A DNA stretch of 64,000 nucleotides. Source: Closterium sp. NIES-65. Its lineage: Eukaryota; Streptophyta; Zygnematophyceae; Desmidiales; Closteriaceae. Below are positions 14,101 to 27,886 of this stretch, piece by piece. Below the pieces are notes generated by a model that ran no database searches, had not been told where the DNA came from, and saw nothing but the letters and a program-made list of their open reading frames with translations. The position numbers and the translations under genes were made by a program. Numbering within the stretch: position 1 is the first letter of the stretch; each line of letters begins with the position of its first letter. The DNA is taken from the NCBI GenBank assembly GCA_948144175.1, contig CANXME010000875.1, forward strand, positions 682,001-746,000, read 5' to 3'.

Positions 14101-15755
14101 TGGTATGAAGCACAGGCCCTACGCACAAGCGGTGATGCGTTATCGACAGCCATGTTTAGACTGTGCGACGATGCAGCGTTCAGGCCTGCGGGTTGCGCGA
14201 CATGGTGACTCCGTTTGCGTATGGTGATGGATCCTCATCCATTCTTTCATGGACATTCAACAAGGTGCTTAGAAGGAGTGGTATGAAGCACAGGCCCTAC
14301 GCACAAGCGGTGATGCGTAATCGATAGCCATGTTTAGACTGTGCGACAATGCAGCGTTCAGGCCTGCGGGTTTCGCAACATGGTGACTCCGTTTGCGTAT
14401 GGTGATGGATCGTCATCCATTCTTGCACGGACATTCAACAAGGTGCTTAGAAGAAGTGGTATGAAGCACAAGCCCTACGCACAAGCGGTGATGCGTTATC
14501 GAGAGCCATGTTTAGACTGTGCGACGATGCAGCGTTCAGGCCTGCGGGTTGCGCGACATGGTGACTCCGTTTGCGTTTGGTGATGGATCGTCATCCATTC
14601 TTACACGGACATTCAACAAGGTGCTTAAAAGGAGTGGTATGAAGCACAGGCCCTACGCACAAGCGGTGATGCGTTATCGACAGCCATGTTTAGACTGTGC
14701 GACGATGCAGCGTTCAGGCCTGCGGGTTGCGCGACATGGTGACTCCGTTTGCGTATGGTGATGGATCGTCATCCATTCTTGAACGGACATTCAACAAGGT
14801 GCTTAGAAGGATTGGTATGAAGCACAGGCCATACGCACAAGCGGTGATGCGTTACCGACAGCCATGTTTTGACTGTGCGACGATGCAGCGTTCAGGCCTG
14901 CGGGTTGCGCGACATGGTGACTCCGTTTGCGTATGGTGATGGATCGTCATCCACTCTTGCACGGACATTCAACAAGGTGCTTAGAAGGAGTGGTATGAAG
15001 CACAGGCCCTACGCACAAGCGGTGATGCGTTATCGACAGCCATGTTTAGACTGTGCGACGATGCAGCGTTCAGGCCGGCGGTTTGCGCGACATGGTAACT
15101 CCGTTTGCGTATGGTGATGGATCGTCATCCATTCTTGCACGCACATTCAACAAGGTGCTTTAAAGGAGTGGTATGAAGCACAGACCCTATGCACAAGCGT
15201 TGATGCGTTATTGAGAGCCATGTTTAGACTGTGCGACGATGCAGCGTTCAGGCCTCGGGGTTGCGCGACATGGTGACTTTTATTGCGTATGGTGATGGAT
15301 CGTCATCCATTCTTTCATGGACATTCAACAAGGTGCTTAGAAGGAGTGGTATGAAGCATAGGCCCTACGCACAAGCGGTGATGCGTTATCGACAGCCATG
15401 TTTAGACTGTGCGACAATGCAGCGTTCATGCCTGCGGGTTGCGCGACATGGTGACTCTGTTTGCGTATGGTGATGGATCGTGATCCATAATTGCACGGAC
15501 ATTCAAAAAGGTGCTTAGAAGGAGTGGTATGAAGCACGGGCCATACGCACAAGCGGTGATGCGTTATCGACAGCCATGTTTAGACTGTGCGACCATGCAG
15601 CGTTCAGGCCTGCGGGTTGGCGACATGGTGACTCCGTTTGCGTATGGTGATGGATCGTCATCCATTCTTTCATGGACATTCAACAAGGTGCTTAGAAGGA
15701 GTGGTATGAAGCACAGGCCCTACGCACAAGCGGTGATGCGTTATCGACAGCCATG
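11123..15755 (+). repeat. Tandem duplication of a 13-monomer higher-order unit (2315 bp)
   Basis: The distinctive monomer variants of 11123-13437, including one short monomer reading TGTGCGCAATGCAGC, one with GACTTTTATTGCG and one with GGATCGTGATCCATAATT, return in the same order at 13438-15755. Divergence between the halves is close to zero until about 15.78 kb, so the duplication is recent. Part of the same variant order returns again at about 16.5-17.6 kb. Confidence 0.9.
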
Positions 15756-18599
15756 TTTAGACTGTGCGACGATGCAGCGTTCAAGCCTGCGGGTTGCGCG
15801 ACATGGTGACTCCGTTTGCGTATGGTGATGGATCGTCATCCATTCTTGAACGGACATTCAACAAGGTGCTTAGAAGGATTGGTATGAAGCACAGGCCATA
15901 CGCACAAGCGGTGATGCGTTCTCGACAGCCATGTTTAGACTGTGCGACGAAGCAGCGTTCGGACCTGCGGGTTGCGCAACATTGTAAATCCGTTTGCGTA
16001 TGGTGATGGATCGTCATCCATTCTTGCACGGACAACAACAAGTTGCTTAGAAGGATTGGTATGCAGCACATGCCCTACTCACAAGCGGTGATGCGTTATC
16101 GTTAGCCATGTTTAGACTTTCGACGAAGCAGCATTCAGGCCTACGGGTTGCGCCACATAGTGAATAAGTTTGCGTATCGTGATGGATCGTAATCCATTCT
16201 TGCACAGACATTCAACAAGGTGCTTAGAAGGATTGGTATGAAGCACATGCCCTACTCACAAGCAATGATGCGTTATCGACAGCCATGTTTAGACTGTGCA
16301 ACGATGCAGCGTTCAGGCCTGCGGGTCCACGACATGGTGAATCCATTTGCGTATGGTGATGGATCGTCATCCATTCTTGCACGGACATTCAACAAGGTGC
16401 TTAAAAGGAGTGGTATGAAGCACAGGCCCTACGCACAAGCGGTGATGCGTTATCGACAGCCATGTTTAGACTGTGCAACGATGCAGCGTTCAGGCCTGCG
16501 GGTTGCGCGACATGGTGACTCCGTTTGCGTATGGTGATGGATCGTCATCCATTCTTGAACGGACATTCAACAAGGTGCTTAGAAGGATTGGTATGAAGCA
16601 CAGGCCATACGCACAAGCGGTGATGCGTTACCGACAGCCATGTTTAGACTGTGCGACGATGCAGCGTTCAGGCCTGCGGGTTGCGCGACATGGTGACTCC
16701 GTTTGCGTATGGTGATGGATCGTCATCCACTCTTGCACGGACATTCAACAAGGTGCTTAGAAGGAGTGGTATGAAGCACAGGCCCTACGCACAAGCGGTG
16801 ATGCGTTATCGACAGCCATGTTTAGACTGTGCGACGATGCAGCGTTCAGGCCGGCGGTTTGCGCGACATGGTAACTCCGTTTGCGTATGGTGATGGATCG
16901 TCATCCATTCTTGCACGCACATTCAACAAGGTGCTTTAAAGGAGTGGTATGAAGCACAGACCCTATGCACAAGCGGTGATGCGTTATTGAGAGCCATGTT
17001 TAGACTGTGCGACGATGCAGCGTTCAGGCCTCGGGGTTGCGCGACATGGTGACTTTTATTGCGTATCGTGATGGATCGTCATCCATTCTTTCATGGACAT
17101 TCAACAAGGTGCTTAGAAGGAGTGGTATGAAGCATAGGCCCTACGCACAAGCGGTGATGCGTTATCGACAGCCATGTTTAGACTGTGCGACAATGCAGCG
17201 TTCATGCCTGCGGGTTGCGCGACATGGTGACTCTGTTTGCGTATGGTGATGGATCGTGATCCATAATTGCACGGACATTCAAAAAGGTGCTTAGAAGGAG
17301 TGGTATGAAGCACGGGCCATACGCACAAGCGGTGATGCGTTATCGACAGCCATGTTTAGACTGTGCGACCATGCAGCGTTCAGGCCTGCGGGTTGGCGAC
17401 ATGGTGACTCCGTTTGCGTATGGTGATGGATCGTCATCCATTCTTTCATGGACATTCAACAAGGTGCTTAGAAGGAGTGGTATGAAGCACAGGCCCTACG
17501 CACAAGCGGTGATGCGTTATCGACAGCCATGTTTAGACTGTGCGACGATGCAGCGTTCAGGCCTGCGGGTTGCGCGACATGGTGACTCCGTTTGCGTATG
17601 GTGATGGATCGTCATCCATTCTTGCACGGACATTCAACAAGGTGCTTAGAAGAAGTGGTATGAAGCACAAGCCCTACGCACAAGCGGTGATGCGTTATCG
17701 AGAGCCATGTTTAGACTGTGCGACAATGCTGCATTCAGGCCTGCGGGTTGCGCGACATGGTGACTCCGTTTGCGTATGGTGATGGATCGTCATCCATTCT
17801 TGCACGGACATTCAACAAGGTGCTTAGAAGGAGTGGTATGAATCAAAGGCCCTACGCACAAGCGGTGATGCGTTATCGATAGCCATGCTTAGACTGTGCG
17901 ACAATGCAGCGTTCAGAACTGCGGGTTGCGCGACATGGTGACTCTGTTTGCGTATGGTGATGGATCGTCATCCATTCTTGCACGGACATTCAACAAGGTG
18001 CTTAGAAGGAGTGGTATGAATCAAAGGCCCTACGCACAAGCGGTGATGCGTTATCGACAGCCATGCTTAGACTGTGCGACAATGCAGCGTTCAGGCCTGC
18101 GGGTTGCGCGACATGGTGACTCCGTTTGCGTATGGTGATGGATCGTCATCCATTCTTGCACGGACATTCAACAAGGTGCTTAGAAGGAGTGGTATGAAGC
18201 ACAGGCCATACGCACAAGCGGTGATGCGTTATCGACAGCCATGCTTAGACTGTGCGACGATGCAGCGTTCAGGCCTGCGGGTTGCGCCACATGGTGACTC
18301 CGTTTGCGTATGGTGATGGATCGTCATCCATTCTTGCACGGACATTCAACAAGGTGCTTAGAGGGAGTGGTATGAAGCACAGGCCCTACGCACAAGCGGT
18401 GATGCGTTATCGACAGCCATGTTTAGACTGTGCGAAGATGCAGCGTTCAGGTCTGCGGGTTGCGCGACATGGTGACTCCGTTTGCGTATGGTGATGGATC
18501 GTCATCCATTCTTTCATGGACATTCAACAAGGTGCTTAGAAGGAGTGGTATGAAGCACAGGCCATACGCACAAGCGGTGATGCGTTATCGACGGCCATG

Positions 18600-21500
18600 T
18601 TTAGACTATGCGACAATGCAGCGTTCAGGCCTGTGGGTTGCACAACATGGTGACTCCGTTTGCATTTGGTGGTGGAAAGTCATCCATTCTTTCATGGATA
18701 TTCAAGAAGGTGCTTAGAAGGAGTGGTATAAAGCATAGGCCCTACGCACAAGCGGTGATGCGTTATCGACAGCCATGTTTAGACTGTGCGACAATGCAAC
18801 GTTCAGGCCTGCGGGTTGCGCGACATGGTGACTCCGTTTGCGTATGGTGATGAATCATCATCCATTCTTGCACGGACATTCAACAAGGTGCTTAGAAGGA
18901 GTGGTATGAAGCACATGCCATACGCACAAGCGGTGATGCGTTATCGACAGCCATGTTTAGAGTGTGCGACGAAGCAGCGTTCAGGCCTGCGCGTTGCGCG
19001 ACATGGTGACTCCGTTTGCGTATGGTGATGGATCGTCATCTATTCTTGAACGGACATTCAACAAGGTGCTTAGAAGGATTGGTATGAAGCACAGGCCATA
19101 CGCACAAGCGGTGATGCGTTATCGACAGCCATGTTTAGACTGTGCGACGATGCAGCGTTCAGGCCTGCGCGTTGCGTGACATGGTGACTCCGTTTGCGTA
19201 TGGTGATGGATCGTCATCCATTCTTGAACGGACATTCAACAAGGTGCTTAGAAGGATTGGTATGAAGCACAGGCCATACGCACAAGCGGTGATGCGTTCT
19301 CGACAGCCATGTTTAGACTGTGCGACGAAGCAGCGTTCAGGCCTGCGGGTTGCGCCACATTGTAAATCCGTTTGCGTATGGTGATGGATCGTCATCCATT
19401 CTTGCACGGACATTCAACAAGTTGCTTAGAAGGATTGGTATGAAGCACATGCCCTACTCACAAGCGGTGATGCGTTATCGACAGCCATGTTTAGACTGTG
19501 CGACGATGCAGCGTTCAGGCCTGCGGGTTGCGCGACATGGTAACTCCGGTTGCGTATGGTGATGGATCGTCATCCATTCTTGCACGGACATTCAACAAGG
19601 TGCTTAAAAGGAGTGGTATGAAGCACAGACCCTTTGCACAATCGGTGATGCGTTATTGACAGCCATGTTTAGACTGTGCGACGATGCAGCGTTCAGGCCT
19701 CGGGGTTGCGCGACATGGTGACTTTTATTGCGTATGGTGATGGATCGTCATCCATTCTTTCATGGACATTCAACAAGGTGCTTAGAAGGAGTGGTATGAA
19801 GCACAGGCCATACGCACAAGCGGTGATGCGTTATCGACAGCCATGTTTAGACTATGCGACAATGCAGCGTTCAGGCCTGAGGGTTGCACAACATGGTGAC
19901 TCCGTTTGCATTTGGTGGTGGAAAGTCATCCATTCTTTCATGGATATTCAAGAAGGTGCTTAGAAGGAGTGGTATGAAGCATAGGCCCTACGCACAAGCG
20001 GTGATGCGTTATCGACAGCCATGTTTAGACTGTGCGACAATGCAACGTTCAGGCCTGCGGGTTGCGCGACATGGTGACTCCGTTTGCGTATGGTGATGAA
20101 TCATCATCCATTCTTGCACGGACATTCAACAAGGTGCTTAGAAGGAGTGGTATGAAGCACATGCCATACGCACAAGCGGTGATGCGTTATCGACAGCCAT
20201 GTTTAGACTGTGCGACGAAGCAGCGTTCAGGCCTGCGCGTTGCGCGACATGGTGACTCCGTTTGCGTATGGTGATGGATCGTCATCTATTCTTGAACGGA
20301 CATTCAACAAGGTGCTTAGAAGGATTGGTATGAAGCACAGGCCATACGCACAAGCGGTGATGCGTTATCGACAGCCATGTTTAGACTGTGCGACGATGCA
20401 GCGTTCAGGCCTGCGCGTTGCGTGACATGGTGACTGCGTTTGCGTATGGTGATGGATCGTCATCCATTCTTGAACGGACATTCAACAAGGTGCTTAGAAG
20501 GATTGGTATGAAGCACAGGCCATACCCACAAGCGGTGATGCGTTCTCGACAGCCATGTTTAGACTGTGCGACGAAGCAGCGTTCAGGCCTGCGGGTTGCG
20601 CAACATTGTAAATCCGTTTGCGTATGGTGATGGATCGTCATCCATTCTTGCACGGACATTCAACAAGTTGCTTAGAAGGATTGGTATGAAGCACATGCCC
20701 TACTCACAAGCGGTGATGCGTTATCGACAGCCATGTTTAGACTTTCGACGAAGCAGCATTCAGGCCTACGGGTTGCGCCACATAGTGAATAAGTTTGCGT
20801 ATCGTGATGGATCGTAATCCATTCTTGCACAGTCATTCAACAAGGTGCTTAGAAGGATTGGTATGAAGCACATGCCCTACTCACAAGCGGTGATGCGTTA
20901 TCGACAGCCATGTTCATACTGTGCAACGATGGAGCGTTCAGGCCTGCGGGTTGCACGACATGGTGAATCCATTTGCGTATGGTGATGGATCGTCATCCAT
21001 TCTTGCACGGACATTCAAAAAGTTGCTTAGAAGGAGTGGTATGAAGCACAGGCCCTACGCACAAGCGATGATGCATTATCGACAGCCATGTTTAGACTTT
21101 GCGACAATGCAGCGTTCAGGCCTGCGGGGTTGCGCGACATGGTGACTCCGTCTGCGTATGGTGATGGATCGTCATCCATTCTTGCACGGACATTCAACAA
21201 GGTGCTTAGAAGGAGTGGTATGAAGCACAGGCTCTACGCACAAGCAGTGATGCGTTATCGAGAGCCATGTTTAGACTGTACGGCGATGCAGCGTTCAGGC
21301 CTGCGGGTTGCGCGACATGGTGACTCCGTTTGCGTATGGTGATGGATCGTCATCCATTCTTTCATGGACATTCAACAAGGTGCTTAGAAGGATTGGTATG
21401 AAGCACAGGCCATACGCACAAGCGGTGATGCGTTATCGACAGCCATGTTTAGACTGTGCGACGAAGCAGCGTTCAGGCCTGCGCGTTGCACGACATGGTG

Positions 21501-23650
21501 ACTCCGTTTGCGTATGGTGATGGATCGTCATCCATTCTTGAACGCACATTCAACAAGGTGCTTAGAAGGATTGGCATGAAGCACAGGCCATACGCACAAG
21601 CGGTGATGCGTTATCGACAGCCATGTTTAGACTGTGCGACGATGCAGCGTTCAGGCCTGCGCGTTGCGCGACATGGTGACTCCGTTTGCGTATGGTGATG
21701 GATCGTCATCCATTCTTGAACGGACATTCAACAAGGTGCTTAGAAGGATTGGTATGAAGCACAGGCCATACGCACAAGCGGTGATGCGTTCTCGACAGCC
21801 ATGTTTAGACTGTGCGACGAAGCAGCGTTCAGGCCTGCGGGTTGCGCCACATTGTAAATCCGTTTGCGTATGGTGATGGATCGTCATCCATTCTTGCACG
21901 GACATTCAACAAGTTGCTTAGAAGGATTGGTATGAAGCACATGCCCTACTCACAAGCGGTGATGCGTTATCGACAGCCATGTTTAGACTGTGCGACGATG
22001 CAGCGTTCAGGCCTGCGGGTTGCGCGACATGGTAACTCCGGTTGCGTATGGTGATGGATCGTCATCCATTCTTGCACGGACATTCAACAAGGTGCTTAAA
22101 AGGAGTGGTATGAAGCACAGACCCTTTGCACAATCGGTGATGCGTTATTGACAGCCATGTTTAGACTGTGCGACGATGCAGCGTTCAGGCCTCGGGGTTG
22201 CGCGACATGGTGACTTTTATTGCGTATGGTGATGGATCGTCATCCATTCTTTCATGGACATTCAACAAGGTGCTTAGAAGGAGTGGTATGAAGCACAGGC
22301 TCTACGCACAAGCAGTGATGCGTTATCGACAGCCATGTTTAGACTGTACGGCGATGCAGCGTTCAAGCCTGCGGGTTGCGCGACATGGTGACTTCGTCTG
22401 CGTATGGTGATGGATCGTCATCCATTCTTGCACGGACATTCAACAAGGTGCTTAGAAGGAGTGGTATGAAGCACAGGCTCTACGCACAAGCAGTGATGCG
22501 TTATCGAGAGCCATGTTTAGACTGTACGGCGATGCAGCGTTCAGGCCTGCGGGTTGCGCGACATGGTGACTCCGTTTGCGTATGGTGATGGATCGTCATC
22601 CATTCTTTCATGGACATTCAACAAGGTGCTTAGAGGGAGTGGTATGAAGCACAGGCCATACGCACAAGCGGTGATGCGTTATCGACAGCCATGTTTAGAC
22701 TGTGCGACGAAGCAGCGTTCAGGCCTGCGCGTTGTACGACATGGTGACTCCGTTTGCGTATGGTGATGGATTGTCATCCATTCTTGAACGCACATTCAAC
22801 AAGGTGCTTAGAAGGATTGGTATGAAGCACAGGCCATACGCACAAGCGGTGATGCGTTATCGACAGCCATGTTTAGACTGTGCGACGATGCAGCGTTCAG
22901 GCCTGCGCGTTGCGCGACATGGTGACTCCGTTTGCGTATGGTGATGGATCGTCATCCATTCTTGAACGGACATTCAACAAGGTGCTTAGAAGGATTGGTA
23001 TGAAGCACAGGCCATACGCACAAGCGGTGATGCGTTCTCGACAGCCATGTTTAGACTGTGTGACGAAGCAGCGTTCAGGCCTGCAGGTTGCGCCACATTG
23101 TAAATCCGTTTGCGTATGGTGATGGATCGTCATCCATTCTTGTACGGACATTCAACAAGTTGCTTAGAAGGATTGGTATGAAGCACATGCCCTACTCACA
23201 AGCGGTGATGCGTTATCGACAGCCATGTTTAGACTTTCGACGAAGCAGCATTCAGGCCTACGGGTTGCGCCAAATAGTGAATAAGTTTGCGTATCGTGAT
23301 GGATCGTAATCCATTCTTGCACAGTCATTCAAAAAGGTGCTTAGAAGGATTGGTATGAAGCACATGCCCTACTCACAAGCGGTGATGCGTTATCGACAGC
23401 CATGTTCATACTGTGCAACGATGGAGCGTTCAGGCCTGCGGGTTGCACGACATGGTGAATCCATTTGCGTATGGTGATGGATCGTCATCCATTCTTGCAC
23501 GGACATTCAAAAAGTTGCTTAGAAGGAGTGGTATGAAGCACAGGCCCTACGCACAAGCGGTGATGCGTTATCGACAGCCATGTTTAGTCTGTGCGACGAC
23601 GCAGCGTTCAGGCCTGCGGGTTGCGCGACATGGTGACTCCGTTTGCGTAT
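18600..23650 (+). repeat. Seven-monomer higher-order repeat (1246 bp), about four copies
   Basis: A monomer variant reading CCTGCGCGTTGC recurs at 18964, 20210, 21456 and 22702, exactly 1246 bp (7 x 178) apart, with the variant neighbours around it. Some monomers are shared only between alternate copies, giving an additional 2492-bp (14-monomer) relation. Confidence 0.88.
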
Positions 23651-26600
23651 GGTGATGGATCGTCATCCATTCTTGCACGGACATTCAACAAGGTGCTTAA
23701 AAGGAGTGGTAGAAAGCACAGGCCCTACGCACAAGCGGTGATGCGTTATCGACAGCCATGTTTAGACTGTGCGACGATGCAGCGTTCAGGCCTGCGGGTT
23801 GCGCGACATGGTGACTCCGTTTGCGTATGGTGATGGATGGTCATCCATTCTTGCACGGACATTCAACAAGGTGCTTAAAAAGAGTGGTATGAAGCACAGA
23901 CCCTATGCACAAGCGGTGATGCGTTATCGACAGCCATGTTTAGAATGTGCGACGATGCAGCGTTCAGGCCTCAGGGTTGCGCGACATGGTGACTTTGATT
24001 GCGTATGGTGATGGATCGTCATCCATTCTTTCATGGACATTCAACAAGGTGCTTAGAAGGAGTGGTATGAAGCACAGGCCCTACGCACAAGCGGTGATGC
24101 GTTATCGACAGCCGTGTTTAGACTATGCGACAATGCAGCGTTCAGGCCTGTGGGTTGCACAACATGGTGACTCCATTTGCGTATGGTGGTGGAAAGTCAT
24201 CCATTCTTTCATGGACATTCAACAAGGTGCTTAGAAGGAGTGGTATGAAGCATAGGCCCTACGCACAAGCGGTGATGCGTTATAGACAGCCATGTTTAGA
24301 CTGTGCGACGATGCAGTGTTCAGGCCTACGGGTTGCGCGACATGGTGACTTCGTTTGCGTATGGTGATGGATCATCATCCATTCTTGCACGGACATTGAA
24401 CAAGGTGCTTAGAAGGAGTTGTATAAATCAAAGACCCTACGCACAAGCGGTGATGTGTTATCGACAGCCATGTTTAGACTGTGCGACGAAGCAACGTTCA
24501 GGCCTGCGGGTTGCGCCACATAGTGAATCCGTTTGCGTATGGTGATGGATCGTCATCCATTCTTGCACGGACATTCAACAAGGTGCTTAAAAGGAGTGGT
24601 AGAAAGCACAGGCCCTACGCACAAGCAGTGATGCGTTATCGACAGCCATGTTTAGACTGTGCGACGATGCAGCGTTCAGGCCTGCGGGTTGCGCGACATG
24701 GTGACTCCGTTTGCGTATGGTGATGGATCGTCATCCATTCTTGCACGGACATTCAACAAGGTGCTTAAAAGGAGTGGTATGAAGCACAGTCCCTATGCAC
24801 AAGCGGTGATGCGTTATCGACAGCCATGTTTAGACTGTGCGACGATGCAGCGTTCAGGCCTCGGGGTTGCGCGACATGGTGACTTTGATTGCGTATGGTG
24901 ATGGATCGTCATCCATTCTTTCATGGACATTCAAGAAGGTGCTTAGAAGGAGTGGTATGAAGCACAGGCCCTACGCACAAGCGGTGATGCGTTATCGACA
25001 GCCATGTTTAGACTATGCGACAATGCAGCGTTCAGGCCTGTGGGTTGCACAACATGGTGACTCCGTTTGCGTATGGTGGTGGAAAGTCATCCATTCTTTC
25101 ATGGACATTCAACAAGGTGCTTAGAAGGAGTGGTATGAAGCATAGGCCCTACGCACAAGCGGTGATGCGTTATCGACAGCCATGTTTAGACTGTGCGACG
25201 ATGCAGCGTTCAGGCCTACGGGTTGCGCGACATGGTGACTTCGTTTGCGTATGGTGATGGATCATCATCCATTCTTGCACGGACATTCAACAAGGTGCTT
25301 AGAACGAGTGGTATAAATCAAAGACCCTACGCACAAGCGGTGATGCGTTATCGACAGCCATGTTTAGACTGTGCGACGAAGTAACGTTCAGGCCTGCGGG
25401 TTGCGCCACATAGTGAATCCGTTTGCGTATGGTGATGGATCGTCATCCATTCTTGCACGGACATTCAACAAGGTGCTTAGAAGGAGTGGTATGAAGCACA
25501 AGCCCTACGCACAAGCGGTGATGCGTTATCCACAGCCATGTTTAGACTGTGCGACGATGCAGCGTTCAGGCGTGCGGGTTGCACGACATGGTGAATCCCT
25601 TTGCCTATGGTGATGGATCGTCATCCATTCTTGCACGGACATTCAAAAAGTTGCTTAGAAGGAGTGGTATGAAGCAGAGGCCCTACGCACAAGCGGTGAT
25701 GTGTTATCGACAGCCATGTTTAGACTGTGCGACGATGCAGCGTTCAAGCCTGCGGGTTGCGCGACATGGTGACTCCGTTTGCGTATGGTGATGGATCGTC
25801 ATCCATTCTTGCACGGACATTCAACAAGGTGCTTAGAAGGAGTGGTATGAAGCACAGGCTCACGCACAAGCGGTGATGCGTTATCGACAGCCATGTTTAG
25901 AATGTGCGACAATGCAGCGTTCAGGCCTGCGGGTTGCGCGACATGGTGACTCCGTTTGCGTATGGTGATGGATCGTTATCCATTCTTGCACGGACATTCA
26001 ACAAGGTGCTTAGAAGGAGTGGTATGAAGCACAAGCCCTATGCACAAGCGGTGATGCGTTATCGAGAGCCATGTCTAGACTGTGCGGCGATGCAGCGTTC
26101 AGGCCTGCGGGTTGCGCGACATGGTGACTCCGTTTGCGTATGATGATGGATCGTCATCCATTCTTTCACGGACATTCAACAAGGTGCTTAGAAAGTGTGG
26201 CATGAAGCACAGGCCATACGCGCAAGCGGTGATGCGTTATCGACAGCCATGTTTAGACTATGCGATGATGAAGCGTTCAGGCCTGCGAGTTGCGCGACAT
26301 GGTGACTCTATTTGCGTACGGTGATAAATCGTCATCCACTCTTGCACGGACATTCAACAAGGTGCTTAGAAGGAGTGGTATGAAGCCCAGGCCCTCCGCA
26401 CAAGCTGTGATGCGTTATCGACAGCCATGTTTAGACTGTGCGACGATGCAGCGTTCAGGCCTGCGGGTTGCGCGACATGGTGACTCCGTTTGCGTATGGT
26501 GATGGATCGTCATCCACTCTTGCACGGACATTCAACAAGGTGCTTAGAAGCAGTGGTATAAATCAAAGACCCTACGCACAAGCGGTGATGTGTTATCGAC

Positions 26601-27886
26601 AGCCATGTTTAGACTGTGCGACGAAGCAACGTTCAGGCCTGCGGGTTGCGCCACATAGTGAATCCGTTTGCGTATGGTGATTGATCGTCATCCATTCTTG
26701 CACGGACATTCAACAAGTTGCTTAGAAGGATTGGTATCAAGCACAGGCCCTACGCACAAGCGGTGATGCGTTATGGACAGCCATGTTTAGACTGTGCGAC
26801 GATGCAGCGTTCAGGCCTGCGGGTTGCGCGACATGGTGACTCTATTTGCGTATGGTGATGGATCGTCATCCATTCTTGCACGGACATTCAACAAGGTGCT
26901 TAGAAGGAGTGGTATGAAGCACAGGCCCTACGCACAAGCGGTGATGCGTTATCAACAGCCATGTTTAGACTGTGCGATGATGCAGCGTTCAGGCCTGCGA
27001 GTTGCGCGACATGGTGACTCCGTTTGCGTATGGTGATGGATCGTCATCCATTCTTTCACGGACATTCAACAAGGTGCTTAGAAAGTGTGGCATGAAGCAC
27101 AGGCCATACGCGCAAGCGGTGATGCGTTATCGACAGCCATGTTTAGACTGTGCGATGATGCAGCGTTCAGGCCTGCGAGTTGCGCGACATGGTGACTCTA
27201 TTTGCGTATGGTGATAAATCGTCATCCACTCTTGCACGGACATTCAACAAGGTGCTTAGAAGGAGTGGTATGAAGCCCAGGCCCTCCGCACTAGCGGTGA
27301 TGCGTTATCGACAGCCATGTTTAGACTGTGCGACGATGCAGCGTTCAGGCCTGCGGGTTGCGCGACATGGTGACTCTATTTGCGTATGGTGATGGATCAT
27401 CACCCATTCTTGCACGGTCATTCAACAAGGTGCTTAGAAGGAGTGGTATGAAGCACAGGCCCTATGCACAAGCGGTGATGTGTTATCGACAGCCATGTTT
27501 AGACTGTGCGACGATGCAGCGTTCAGGCTTGCGGGGTTGCGCGACATGGTGACTCCGTTTGCGTATGGTGATGGATCGTCATCCACTCTTGCACGGACAT
27601 TCAACAAGGTGCTTAGAAGCAGTGGTATAAATCAAAGACCCTACGCACAAGCGGTGATGCGTTATCGACAGCCATGTTTAGACTGTGCGACGAAGCAACG
27701 TTCAGGCCTGCGGGTTGCGCGACATAGTGAATCCGTTTGCGTATGGTGATGGATCGTCATCCATTCTTGCACGGACATTCAACAAGGTGCTTAGAAGGAG
27801 TGGTATGAAGCACAGGCCCTACGCACAAGCGGTGATGCGTTATCGACAGCCATGTTTAGACTGTGCGACGATGCAGCGTTCAGGCC

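Larger units (their letters stand above)
10632..27886 (+). repeat. 178-bp tandem satellite array, right block, with higher-order repeats
   Basis: About 97 monomers in the same orientation as the left block. Higher-order structure is strong. About 11.12-13.44 kb is repeated almost exactly at 13.44-15.76 kb (2315 bp, 13 monomers plus one base). A 7-monomer unit of 1246 bp recurs four times between about 18.6 and 23.6 kb, with alternate units (2492 bp) more alike than neighbours. A 5-monomer unit of 890 bp recurs at 23.9/24.8 kb and again at 26.3/27.2 kb. The array ends abruptly inside a monomer, after TTCAGGCCT, where copia sequence starts. Confidence 0.97.

Noticed and set aside
17-27850. Dozens of ~80-codon open frames with the shared motif VTPFAYGDGSSS in the satellite
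   Set aside because: They repeat every 178 bp, overlap each other and shift frame from copy to copy because 178 is not divisible by three. They follow from the repeat, not from coding constraint.
1-27886. CRISPR-like array
   Set aside because: The whole 178-bp unit repeats without unique spacers, and the surrounding sequence is eukaryotic.
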